DNA of 64,000 nucleotides from Oscillospiraceae bacterium (lineage in GTDB: Bacteria; Bacillota; Clostridia; Oscillospirales; Ruminococcaceae). A program made the translations under genes and the position numbers. Location of the stretch: the NCBI GenBank assembly GCA_003531585.1, contig DQFX01000059.1, positions 1 through 64,000 of the forward strand, read 5' to 3'. The notes beneath the pieces are model-generated. The model was not told the DNA's origin and searched no databases. It worked only from the letters and a program-made list of their open reading frames with translations. Shown piece by piece: positions 49,109 to 56,587 of the stretch; position 1 is the stretch's first letter, and each line of letters opens with the position of its first letter.

Positions 49109-49990
49109 ATGAGCAGCGTTGCAAAGAAAACAGGCAAGAACAGCATTGAGGACAAGATGTACCGTCAGTCGCGGATATTTTATCAGATACTGAAGTACGT
49201 TTTCCTTACCATGTGCTGTCTCATGGTCATCATTCCTCTTATTGTCGTACTCATCGGCGCGTTCAAGACGCATGATGAATATATCTCTACCGGAGTTTTC
49301 ACTCTCCCGGAGGTGCCGCAGTTTGAGAACTTCAAGATAGCCTTTGTGAACGGCAAGGTAATGCAGGGACTTTTAAATACTCTGATAATCCTAGCGGTTT
49401 CCTGTTTCGGTACGATCATCACCGGAACAATGACGGCGTTTGTGCTTCAGAGGTTCAATATGCTGTTTACCCGGGCGGTCAAGATGGTGTTCCTGATCGC
49501 GGCGCTTCTCCCGAATATCTCCATGCAGGTAACGGTCTTTCAGATCGTCAGCAAGCTGGGTCTTTATAACACGCTTGCGGCTCCCTGCGTACTTTATATA
49601 GGAACGGATATCATCTCCATTTACATCTTTATCCAGTTCCTGAATAACATCTCGAAGTCGCTTGATGAAAGCGCGATACTCGACGGTGCAAGCTATCCGC
49701 GGGTATACTTCAGCATTATCCTTCCTATGCTGAGACCCGCGATAGCTACCGTGCTGGTCATCAAGTTCGTATCCATCTACAACGACTTCTACACCGCGAA
49801 CCTCTACATGCCCAGCCAGGATCTTGCGGTAGTATCGACGGCGCTGTACCGCTTCATTGGTCCGTACGGAGCGAAGTGGGAGATCATCTTTGCCGGTATC
49901 ATCATCTGTATCATACCGTCTCTGGTTATTTTCCTGTGCCTCCAGAAATCAATATACAGCAATCTTGTTACTGGTTCGGTTAAGGAATAA
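49109..49990 (+). CDS. Sugar ABC transporter permease (MalG/UgpE-type)
   Basis: A 293-residue CUT1 permease, the second transmembrane subunit. It has about six helices and the EAA motif SLDESAILDGASYPRVYFSIILPMLRPAI (about 188-216). It follows the first permease by 3 bp, so translation is probably coupled. A hairpin lies 40 bp after its stop. No nucleotide-binding subunit, glycosidase or regulator gene adjoins the operon, so the transported sugar cannot be inferred. Confidence 0.93.
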   Translation: MSSVAKKTGKNSIEDKMYRQSRIFYQILKYVFLTMCCLMVIIPLIVVLIGAFKTHDEYISTGVFTLPEVPQFENFKIAFVNGKVMQGLLNTLIILAVSCFGTIITGTMTAFVLQRFNMLFTRAVKMVFLIAALLPNISMQVTVFQIVSKLGLYNTLAAPCVLYIGTDIISIYIFIQFLNNISKSLDESAILDGASYPRVYFSIILPMLRPAIATVLVIKFVSIYNDFYTANLYMPSQDLAVVSTALYRFIGPYGAKWEIIFAGIIICIIPSLVIFLCLQKSIYSNLVTGSVKE

Positions 49991-50028
49991 ATACACACAC
50001 CACCATTTTTCCTATACACAATACCGCC

Positions 50029-50052
50029 CTTCTGCACCCGCAGGAGGGCGGC
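50029..50052 (+). terminator. Hairpin after the ABC operon, weak T-tract
   Basis: GCCCTTCTGC-ACCC-GCAGGAGGGC stem-loop followed by GGCGTTGTATT. It is strong in stem but lacks a clear U-run. Confidence 0.65.
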
Positions 50053-50058
50053 GTTGTA

Positions 50059-50087
50059 TTGACAAATCCCGGTTCGCGGTATATAAT
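50059..50087 (+). promoter_or_regulatory. Promoter of the MATE-kinase fusion gene
   Basis: TTGACA and TATAAT, both consensus, with a 17-bp spacer. The start codon at 50136 is about 48 bp downstream, behind GCAGGAGACGAT. Confidence 0.88.
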
Positions 50088-50135
50088 TACTCTGTGACGG
50101 CGCAGAAAGATATACACAGCGCCGCAGGAGACGAT

Positions 50136-52106
50136 ATGGATACAAATGAACTTTTCGGAAAAGAGAAAATAAGCAAGGTGCTTTTAAAGATAGCTCCGCC
50201 GGTAATGCTGGCGCAGCTTATCCAGGCGCTGTACAACATCGTTGACAGCCTGTTCGTGGGGAACTACTCGGATTCGGGACTTACGGCGCTGTCGATAATC
50301 TACCCGATACAGCTGCTGATGATCGCGCTTGCGGTCGGCACTGGGGTCGGTATTAACACGGTGATGGCGGCGAAGCTAGGTGCGGGGAACCGCGGGGAGG
50401 CTGAGGAGCACGCCGGAGTCGGAACTCCGCTTGCGGTCGCTGCGTGGGTGATATTCGCGGCGGTCTGCTGGGCGATAATGCCGGCGTACGCGCGGCTTCA
50501 GACCGACACACCGGAGGTCATCGCAGACGTCGTGACCTACGGTCGGATAGTCTGTGTGTTCAGCTTCGGGCTGTTCCTTGAGAGCATCTGGACTAAAGTA
50601 CACCAGGCGGAGGGGAACATGCGGCGCCCGATGGCGGCTCAGATAGCCGGAGCAGTTACTAATATAATTCTTGATCCGCTTCTTATCTTCGGAATGTTCG
50701 GGCTGCCGGAAATGGGCATCGCCGGAGCCGCCTGCGCGACTGTCGCAGGTCAGATAGTCGCGGCGCTTGTCGTGATGAAAAAGGGCTTCCGCAAACCGCC
50801 GGAGCTTCGGAAGTTCCCGCGCTGCATAGCCGCGATTTACCGCCTGGGAACTCCGAATATCCTCATGCAGGCGGCGTACACCGTTTACATATTCGGGCTC
50901 AACCTGATACTTGCGACATTCTCCGACCAGGCCGTGACCGTTCTTGGTCTGTATTACAAATGGCAGTCGTTTTTCTTTATTCCGCTCGGATCAATGCAGA
51001 CCTGTATAGTTCCTGTGGTGAGCTACAATTACGCCGCCCGAAACATCGGCCGCTGCAAGAAAACCCTCGTCACCGCGATAGTTTTCGGAATGGCGCTGAT
51101 GTTCCTCGGCACGCTGTGTTTTGAGATAATCCCCGGCCCTATGCTGCGGGTGTTCTCGTCTGACGAAAAGGTCATCGAGATAGGCGTTACCGCATTCCGC
51201 ATAATCGGCATCAGCTTTATTCCGCTGGTTTCGTCGCTGACGTTCCCTGTGTTTTTTCAGGCGGTCGGCTGGAGCCTTAAAAGTTCGCTGCTGACGGTTT
51301 TCCGGACGGTTGTACTGTTTGTTCCACTGGCGTTTATTTTCTCCAGAATAGGCGGTCTGGACTGGTTCTGGCTGACCTTCCCGGTCACTGACTCGCTGTC
51401 CACGCTGCTTGGATTCATATGGTACAAAAAGTTCATGCGCAGGCCGTACGCTTCCGGAAAGAAGCCGGACGACGCGCAGAAGCCCGAGGAGATCATAAAG
51501 CCCTCAAAGCCGGGAGTTATCATCACGATCGCCCGTGAGCACGGCTCGTCTGGGAAGCAGGTCGGAAAGCTGGTCGCTGAAAAGCTCGGCATACCCTTCT
51601 ATTATAAGGAGATGACCGCCCTCGCCGCTCAGGAGAGCGGACTTGACAAGGAGTTCATTTCGGATATCAACAGGAATTCCCCGGATATGCTGCACGATAT
51701 GTACCTGAGCACGAAAGCGGTTCAGCACGCCGTGACTGCTCAGAACAGCATGATACGCAGGATCGCGGAAAACGGAAGCTGCGTTATAGTCGGGAGAGCG
51801 GCTGATTATATCCTGCGCGGCCACCCGGACGTTGTGCGCGTGTTCATCTACGCTCCGGAGGAATACCGCATAGCAAAGGTGATGGAGGTCTACGGCGACA
51901 CCCGCTCCGAGGCGGAGAAAAATATCCGCCGTTCCGACGACGCCCGCGCCGCGTACTACAAGAGCATTTCCGGCAGCGACTGGGGCGACCGCCGTCACTA
52001 TGACCTGATGGTTGATTCCTCGATAGGCGCGGAGGCTTCCGCAAAGATCGTGGAAGAATATATTGCTGGATTTGAAAAGTCAAGGAAAAAACACATGACA
52101 ACATGA
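50136..52106 (+). CDS. MATE-family exporter fused to a cytidylate-kinase-like domain
   Basis: A 656-residue fusion. Residues about 1-445 are a MATE multidrug/toxin exporter with 12 helices (MLAQLIQALYNIVDSLFVGN..IYPIQLLMIALAVGTGVGINT; second half RLGTPNILMQAAYTVYIFGLNLIL). After a Lys/Pro linker, residues about 458-650 form a cytidylate-kinase-like (Cytidylate_kin2) P-loop domain: TIAREHGSSGKQVGKLVAEKLG, NGSCVIVGRAADYIL, and the LID-like RSEAEKNIRRSDDARAAYY. The two parts are in one uninterrupted frame. MATE proteins are normally 440-470 residues alone. The kinase may phosphorylate a substrate before or during export, or regulate transport. I chose the ATG at 50136 on ribosome-binding-site grounds; the frame is open further upstream. 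Confidence 0.9.
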   Translation: MDTNELFGKEKISKVLLKIAPPVMLAQLIQALYNIVDSLFVGNYSDSGLTALSIIYPIQLLMIALAVGTGVGINTVMAAKLGAGNRGEAEEHAGVGTPLAVAAWVIFAAVCWAIMPAYARLQTDTPEVIADVVTYGRIVCVFSFGLFLESIWTKVHQAEGNMRRPMAAQIAGAVTNIILDPLLIFGMFGLPEMGIAGAACATVAGQIVAALVVMKKGFRKPPELRKFPRCIAAIYRLGTPNILMQAAYTVYIFGLNLILATFSDQAVTVLGLYYKWQSFFFIPLGSMQTCIVPVVSYNYAARNIGRCKKTLVTAIVFGMALMFLGTLCFEIIPGPMLRVFSSDEKVIEIGVTAFRIIGISFIPLVSSLTFPVFFQAVGWSLKSSLLTVFRTVVLFVPLAFIFSRIGGLDWFWLTFPVTDSLSTLLGFIWYKKFMRRPYASGKKPDDAQKPEEIIKPSKPGVIITIAREHGSSGKQVGKLVAEKLGIPFYYKEMTALAAQESGLDKEFISDINRNSPDMLHDMYLSTKAVQHAVTAQNSMIRRIAENGSCVIVGRAADYILRGHPDVVRVFIYAPEEYRIAKVMEVYGDTRSEAEKNIRRSDDARAAYYKSISGSDWGDRRHYDLMVDSSIGAEASAKIVEEYIAGFEKSRKKHMTT

Positions 52107-52141
52107 CAACATGACAACATGACAACGTAATAACGTGACAA
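52094..52141 (+). repeat. Six tandem 8-bp units at the end of the MATE-kinase gene
   Basis: Four exact CATGACAA units are followed by CGTAATAA and CGTGACAA. The stop codon lies in the second unit. Each unit contains ATGA, so a unit gain or loss would shift the C-terminal residues only slightly. Confidence 0.85.
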
Positions 52142-52164
52142 ACTGAATCTGAACACTTCTGAAC

Positions 52165-52193
52165 CGGACGGGCGGCTGCCTGTCCGTTTTTTT
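52165..52193 (+). terminator. Rho-independent terminator after the MATE-kinase gene
   Basis: CGGACGGGCGG-CTGC-CTGTCCG stem-loop followed by TTTTTTT. Confidence 0.93.
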
Positions 52194-52261
52194 ATTCTTC
52201 TGTGACCCGATATGAACTTTTAAGAGCCAAATCAGCGTTGGCTTCGGCTCATAATGAACCT

Positions 52262-52418
52262 GATTTGTTCAGAGTGCACAATTGAAATCAATATTTGCTG
52301 TCAAAATGTACGAAGTTGGGGCTGAAATGAATATTTTTGGTCTAAACTACTTGATTTTTGGTTTCGGGTGTGATAATATATAGTCAGAACAAATCAAACA
52401 AGCTCAGAACAGTTCAAA
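52262..52418 (+). promoter_or_regulatory. fru-pts operon promoter with repeated FruR-type operators
   Basis: TTGATT (52351-52356) and TAATAT (52374-52379) with a 17-bp spacer form the promoter. Two direct copies of TCAGAACAnnTCAAA (52384-52398, 52404-52418; 20-bp period) lie just downstream, and an inverted copy GATTTGTTCAGAG lies at 52262-52274. The 120-bp separation would allow DNA looping by the DeoR-family regulator encoded next. The remainder of the gap holds the MATE terminator and a GAGCCAA-rich stretch. Confidence 0.75.
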
Positions 52419-52453
52419 AGCAATCAACAAACAGAAATCAAGAGGATCAGAAA

Positions 52454-53200
52454 ATGTTAACAGAAGAACGTCACTCCATAATCACCGACACCGTGAACAC
52501 GCGAAAAAGCGTGACGATAGCAGAGCTTTGCAGGATACTCAACGTATCCGCGTCGACGGTCAAAAGAGATCTGAATATTCTTGCGGAGGCAGGAAAGATT
52601 ACTAAGGTGCGCGGCGGTGCGATCTCCCTTGACGAGAGCTTTTCTGCAGTAGAAAAGAACGTTGAGGAGAAATCCGCGATATGCACCGAGGAAAAGACCG
52701 CCATAGCAGCATACGCGGCGTCGCTTGTGGAAAACGGCGATTTCATCTTCCTCGACGCAGGAACCACCACTGAAAAAATGATCGAGTTCCTGCCGCAGAA
52801 GGACATCACCTTCGTCACCAACGGATTTATCCACGCGAAGAAGCTCGCGCAGAGAGGATTCCGGGTGTTCATCACCGGCGGCGAGATCAAGGCGGCAACG
52901 GAAGCGATAATCGGCGCTGAGTGCGTTCTGACGCTCAAGAACTACAACTTCACGAAGTGCTTCATGGGAACCAACGGCATTTCCCTTACCGCAGGATTCA
53001 CCACGCCGGACGTAAATGAAGCCCGCGTGAAATCTGCGGCGATGGAGAGCAGCCGGAGATCCTACATACTGGCTGATCACTCGAAGTTCGACGAGATAAG
53101 CTCCGCGACATTCGCGCAGCTTGGCAAGGCGAACATTATCACGGACAGGCTTTCGAACAGGAAATACGCAGAATACACATCTATCAAGGAGGTCATGTAA
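52454..53200 (+). CDS. fruR: DeoR-family regulator of the fructose operon (FruR)
   Basis: A 248-residue DeoR-family repressor. The N-terminal winged helix (about 3-57, EERHSIITDTVNTRKSVTIAELCRILNVSASTVKRDLNILAEAGKITKVRGGA) is followed by the effector-binding sugar-phosphate-isomerase-like domain, with NGDFIFLDAGTTTEKM, FVTNGFIHAKKL, and KCFMGTNGISLTAGFTTPD. It probably senses fructose-1-phosphate and represses its own operon. I chose the ATG preceded by AGAGGATCAGAAA, 32 codons inside the longest frame and after the operators. fruK begins 1 bp after its stop. Confidence 0.93.
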   Translation: MLTEERHSIITDTVNTRKSVTIAELCRILNVSASTVKRDLNILAEAGKITKVRGGAISLDESFSAVEKNVEEKSAICTEEKTAIAAYAASLVENGDFIFLDAGTTTEKMIEFLPQKDITFVTNGFIHAKKLAQRGFRVFITGGEIKAATEAIIGAECVLTLKNYNFTKCFMGTNGISLTAGFTTPDVNEARVKSAAMESSRRSYILADHSKFDEISSATFAQLGKANIITDRLSNRKYAEYTSIKEVM

Positions 53201-53201
53201 A

Positions 53202-54104
53202 ATGGTTTACACAGTCACATTCAACCCGGCTGTCGACTATATCGTGCATACAAAGCAGCTCATAGCAGGCGCTACGAACCGTTCCGACAGCGAGGAGATC
53301 TACTTCGGCGGAAAGGGCATCAACGTTTCGATAGTCCTCAGCGAGCTTGGAGTTAAGTCAAAGGCGCTGGGATTCGTGGCGGGATTCACCGGCGAGGCTA
53401 TTGAAAATGGCGTTGCCGAGAAGGGAATAGACGCTGATTTCGTCCACCTGAACGAGGGATTTTCAAGGATCAACGTCAAGATAAAGTCCGGCGAGGAGAC
53501 CGAGCTTAACGGCCAGGGTCCGAAGATAACCGACGAGGCTATACGGGAGCTTTACGCAAAGCTTGACGAGATACAGGACGGCGACACACTGGTGCTTGCA
53601 GGGTCGATACCTTCGTCGCTGCCGGCTGATATCTACGAGAGGATACTTGAACGGTTGAGCGGAAAGAAGATACGCGCGGTTGTGGACGCCACAAAGGACC
53701 TTCTGCTGAACGTGCTGAAGTACAGACCGTTCCTGATAAAGCCCAACAACTTCGAGCTTGGCGAGATATTCGGCGTTGAGATGAAGTCTACGGAGGATAT
53801 CGTGAAGTACGCCGGAAAGCTCAAGGAAATGGGCGCGCAGAACGTCCTCGTTTCAATGGCGGGCGACGGCGCGGTGCTCCTCGACGAGAACGGAAAGACC
53901 CACGTCTGCGGCGTGTGCAGCGGCAAGGTCAAGAACTCCGTAGGCGCGGGGGATTCGATGGTCGCGGGATTCGTTGCGGGCTGCGAAAAGGGCGATTACG
54001 AATACGCCCTGAAGCTCGGAACCGCTTCCGGAGGCGCAACGGCGTTCTCCGAGGGTCTCGCTGAAAAGAACAGGATATACGAACTGCTCGGACAGTTAGG
54101 CTAA
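53202..54104 (+). CDS. fruK: 1-phosphofructokinase
   Basis: A 300-residue PfkB/ribokinase-family kinase converting fructose-1-phosphate to fructose-1,6-bisphosphate. Typical motifs are TFNPAVDYIVHT at the start, GGKGINVSIVLSELG (about 38-52), and the C-terminal PfkB signature SVGAGDSMVAGFVAGCE (catalytic Asp, about 249). AAGGAGGTCATGTAAA precedes the ATG. Position between the regulator and the fructose permease confirms the substrate assignment. Confidence 0.95.
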   Translation: MVYTVTFNPAVDYIVHTKQLIAGATNRSDSEEIYFGGKGINVSIVLSELGVKSKALGFVAGFTGEAIENGVAEKGIDADFVHLNEGFSRINVKIKSGEETELNGQGPKITDEAIRELYAKLDEIQDGDTLVLAGSIPSSLPADIYERILERLSGKKIRAVVDATKDLLLNVLKYRPFLIKPNNFELGEIFGVEMKSTEDIVKYAGKLKEMGAQNVLVSMAGDGAVLLDENGKTHVCGVCSGKVKNSVGAGDSMVAGFVAGCEKGDYEYALKLGTASGGATAFSEGLAEKNRIYELLGQLG

Positions 54105-54168
54105 ATACAAAACAGGCTGATTTGGATAAACGGACAGGTTACGGATAACAATAACAGGAGGAAATGAC

Positions 54169-56097
54169 ATGAGAATAGTTGATCTTCTTAATAAAGACAG
54201 CATTCTTCTTGGCGGCGCACCAACCAGCAAATCCGAAGCTATAGACATGCTGATCGACTTACAGGTAAAAGGCGGGAATATCGCAGACAGGGAAGCCTAC
54301 AAAAAGGGCATTCTGGCGCGTGAGGCTATGAGCTCCACCGCAGTGGGCGAGGGTATCGCGATACCCCATGCAAAGAGTGAAGCGGTAAAGGCTCCGTCGC
54401 TTGCGGCGATGACGGTGCCCGGCGGGGTTGACTACGAAGCGATGGACGACGAGCCGTCCAACCTGCTGTTTATGATCGCGGCTCCTAACAACGGCGACGT
54501 TCACCTCGAGGTGCTTTCAAGGCTGATGACTCTTATGATGGACGAGGATTTCCGTGCGAAGCTCCTGGCGGCTGACAGCAAGGAGAGCTTCCTGGCGGCT
54601 ATTGACGCGGCTGAAAGGGAGAAATACCCTGACGAGCCGGCGGCAGCCCCTGCGGCTCCCGCGGAGAGCGGCTACAGAGTACTCGCAGTTACCGCCTGCC
54701 CCACCGGTATCGCGCATACCTACATGGCGGCGGAAGCGCTCGAAAAGGCGGGAAAGAGGCTCGGTATCTCCATCAAGGTGGAGACGAACGGCTCCGGCGG
54801 CGCAAAGAATATCCTCACCCCTGAGGAGATCGAGAAGTGCGACGGTATCATCGTAGCCGCAGACAAGACCGTTGAAATGGCAAGGTTCAGCGGCAAGAAG
54901 GTCATCTCGACAAAAGTATCCGACGGTATTAAGATTCCTGACGAGCTGATAAACCGCATTGTGAACGGCGACGCTCCGGTCTACCATCACGAGGGCGGGA
55001 GCGGCTCGGCGGCTTCTTCCACCGGCAGCGAGAGCTTCGGCAGAAAGATTTACAAGCACCTGATGAACGGCGTTTCCAACATGCTTCCGTTCACGGTCGC
55101 AGGCGGTATCTTCATAGCGCTGGCGTTCCTGATAGACACTATTGCAGGCGTACAGCCCGGCGACAATTTCGGTACGGTTACTCCCGCGGCGGCATGGTTC
55201 AAGACCATCGGCGGATTCGCGTTCAACTTCATGGTTCCTGTGCTGGCGGGCTACATCGGTAAGAGTATCGCAGACCGCCCCGGCTTCCTTGTAGGTCTGG
55301 TCGGAGGATACCTCGCAACCACAGGCTCGACATTCGCAAGCGTCGGCGGCGCAATGCCGTCCGGATTCCTCGGCGCTCTGCTGGCGGGCTTTGCGGGCGG
55401 TTTCATCATGCTGGGTCTTGAGAAGCTCTGCGACAAAATGCCGAAGGCGCTCAACGGTATCAAGCCGGTACTCATCTACCCGCTTGCCGGACTTGGAATA
55501 ATCGCAGTGGTAATGTGCGCGATAAATCCGTTTATGGGCATGATAAACACCGGTATCTCGGATTTCCTGAGCAATATGGGAAGCAGCAGTAAAATACTCC
55601 TCGGCGCAGTCCTCGGAGCGATGATGTCTATTGATATGGGCGGTCCGTTCAACAAGGCGGCTTACGTATTCGGAACCGCAGCGATCGCGGCGGGAAACTA
55701 CGACGTCATGGCGGCGGTAATGATCGGCGGTATGGTTCCCCCCATCGCGATAGCGCTCTCTACCACGTTCTTTAAGAACAGATGGACCGAGGAGGAGCGC
55801 AAGAGCGGCCCTGTAAACTACATCATGGGTCTGAGCTTCGTCACTGAAGGCGCGATCCCTTACGCCGCGGCTGATCCGCTTAGAGTTATCCCGGCGTGCA
55901 TGGTCGGCGCAGGCCTTGCAGGCGGACTTTCAATGGCGTTCAACTGCACGCTGATGGCTCCGCACGGAGGTATCTTCGTGTTCGCGGTAGTCGGCAACTG
56001 GGCGATGTACCTGGCAGCGCTCGCTGCGGGTTCTATCGTGGGAATGCTCCTGCTGGCTCTGCTCAAAAAGAAAAAGGTATCTGCGAAGACAAAATAA
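54169..56097 (+). CDS. fruA: PTS fructose transporter, fused EIIA-EIIB-EIIC
   Basis: A 642-residue three-domain permease importing fructose as fructose-1-phosphate. The order is EIIA (1-155) with phospho-His67 in AIPHAKS; EIIB (168-270) with phospho-Cys177 in VTACPTGIAHTY; and EIIC (about 290-635) with about 8-10 helices and GSTFASVGGAMPSGFLGALL plus PFNKAAYVFGTAAIAAGNY. The Ala/Pro linker is short. The domain order A-B-C matches Bacillus FruA. GGAGGAAATGAC precedes the ATG. HPr and EI genes follow, so the whole phosphotransfer route is encoded together. Confidence 0.97.
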   Translation: MRIVDLLNKDSILLGGAPTSKSEAIDMLIDLQVKGGNIADREAYKKGILAREAMSSTAVGEGIAIPHAKSEAVKAPSLAAMTVPGGVDYEAMDDEPSNLLFMIAAPNNGDVHLEVLSRLMTLMMDEDFRAKLLAADSKESFLAAIDAAEREKYPDEPAAAPAAPAESGYRVLAVTACPTGIAHTYMAAEALEKAGKRLGISIKVETNGSGGAKNILTPEEIEKCDGIIVAADKTVEMARFSGKKVISTKVSDGIKIPDELINRIVNGDAPVYHHEGGSGSAASSTGSESFGRKIYKHLMNGVSNMLPFTVAGGIFIALAFLIDTIAGVQPGDNFGTVTPAAAWFKTIGGFAFNFMVPVLAGYIGKSIADRPGFLVGLVGGYLATTGSTFASVGGAMPSGFLGALLAGFAGGFIMLGLEKLCDKMPKALNGIKPVLIYPLAGLGIIAVVMCAINPFMGMINTGISDFLSNMGSSSKILLGAVLGAMMSIDMGGPFNKAAYVFGTAAIAAGNYDVMAAVMIGGMVPPIAIALSTTFFKNRWTEEERKSGPVNYIMGLSFVTEGAIPYAAADPLRVIPACMVGAGLAGGLSMAFNCTLMAPHGGIFVFAVVGNWAMYLAALAAGSIVGMLLLALLKKKKVSAKTK

Positions 56098-56179
56098 TTA
56101 TACAGAACAAAGGAAAGAGAAATTCACCCGGAGGGGGCGTTCAGCCCCCGTACATCAACACGACAAAGGAGAAATCATC

Positions 56180-56446
56180 ATGGTAACAAAGACAGTAGAA
56201 GTAAAGAATGAACAGGGTCTGCACATGCGCCCGGCTGGAATCCTCGCGGCAGAAATGAAGAAGTTCGCGGGCTGCACCGTGACCCTCAAGACTGCTGACA
56301 AGACTGCAAAGGCTTCCGCAGTAATGCAGATAATGGCGGCAGGCATCAAGTGCGGAACCCAGGTAGAGATCATTGCAGACGGCGAAAACGAGCAGGCAGC
56401 GCTCGACAAGGCAGTAGAGCTTTTCGAGAGCGGATTCGGAGAGTAA
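56180..56446 (+). CDS. ptsH: Phosphocarrier protein HPr, with altered regulatory-serine context
   Basis: An 88-residue HPr that passes phosphate from EI to EIIA. The active site is intact: His15 and Arg17 in QGLHMRPAG. In most Firmicutes, a regulatory Ser46 lies in a KSIMGIMSLGI-like helix and is phosphorylated by HprK. Here the equivalent region reads KASAVMQIMAAGI. By alignment from the following Gly, the Ser position is Ala47, with a Ser one residue earlier (Ser46). Control by HprK is therefore doubtful. AAAGGAGAAATCATC precedes the ATG. It lies between fruA and ptsI, separated from ptsI by repeat copy C. Confidence 0.96.
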   Translation: MVTKTVEVKNEQGLHMRPAGILAAEMKKFAGCTVTLKTADKTAKASAVMQIMAAGIKCGTQVEIIADGENEQAALDKAVELFESGFGE

Positions 56447-56452
56447 TATATT

Positions 56453-56568
56453 AATTCGGAATGCGGAATTAAGAATTCGGAATTATGGTGCCGCCTTCGG
56501 CGGTTATTAAATACGTCCCACGAAGTGGGACACATTGATTCCGAATTCCGCATTCATAATTCCGAATT
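56453..56568. repeat. AATTCGGAATT-type intergenic repeat, copy C (most complete)
   Basis: The left end (AATTCGGAATGCGGAATT) and right end (TTGATTCCGAATTCCGCATT, then AATTCCGAATT) are near-inverse of each other, so the whole element can fold back. Inside are hairpins GCCGCC-TTC-GGCGG and GTCCCAC-GAA-GTGGGAC. It sits between ptsH and ptsI, ending 19 bp before the ptsI start codon. Confidence 0.85.
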
Positions 56569-56587
56569 TAACAAGTGGGGTGTTTGT

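Noticed and set aside
49857..50135. N-terminal extension of the MATE-kinase fusion by 93 codons
   Set aside because: It would overlap the ABC permease gene and run through a terminator hairpin and the fusion gene's own promoter. The ATG at 50136 has a good ribosome-binding site.
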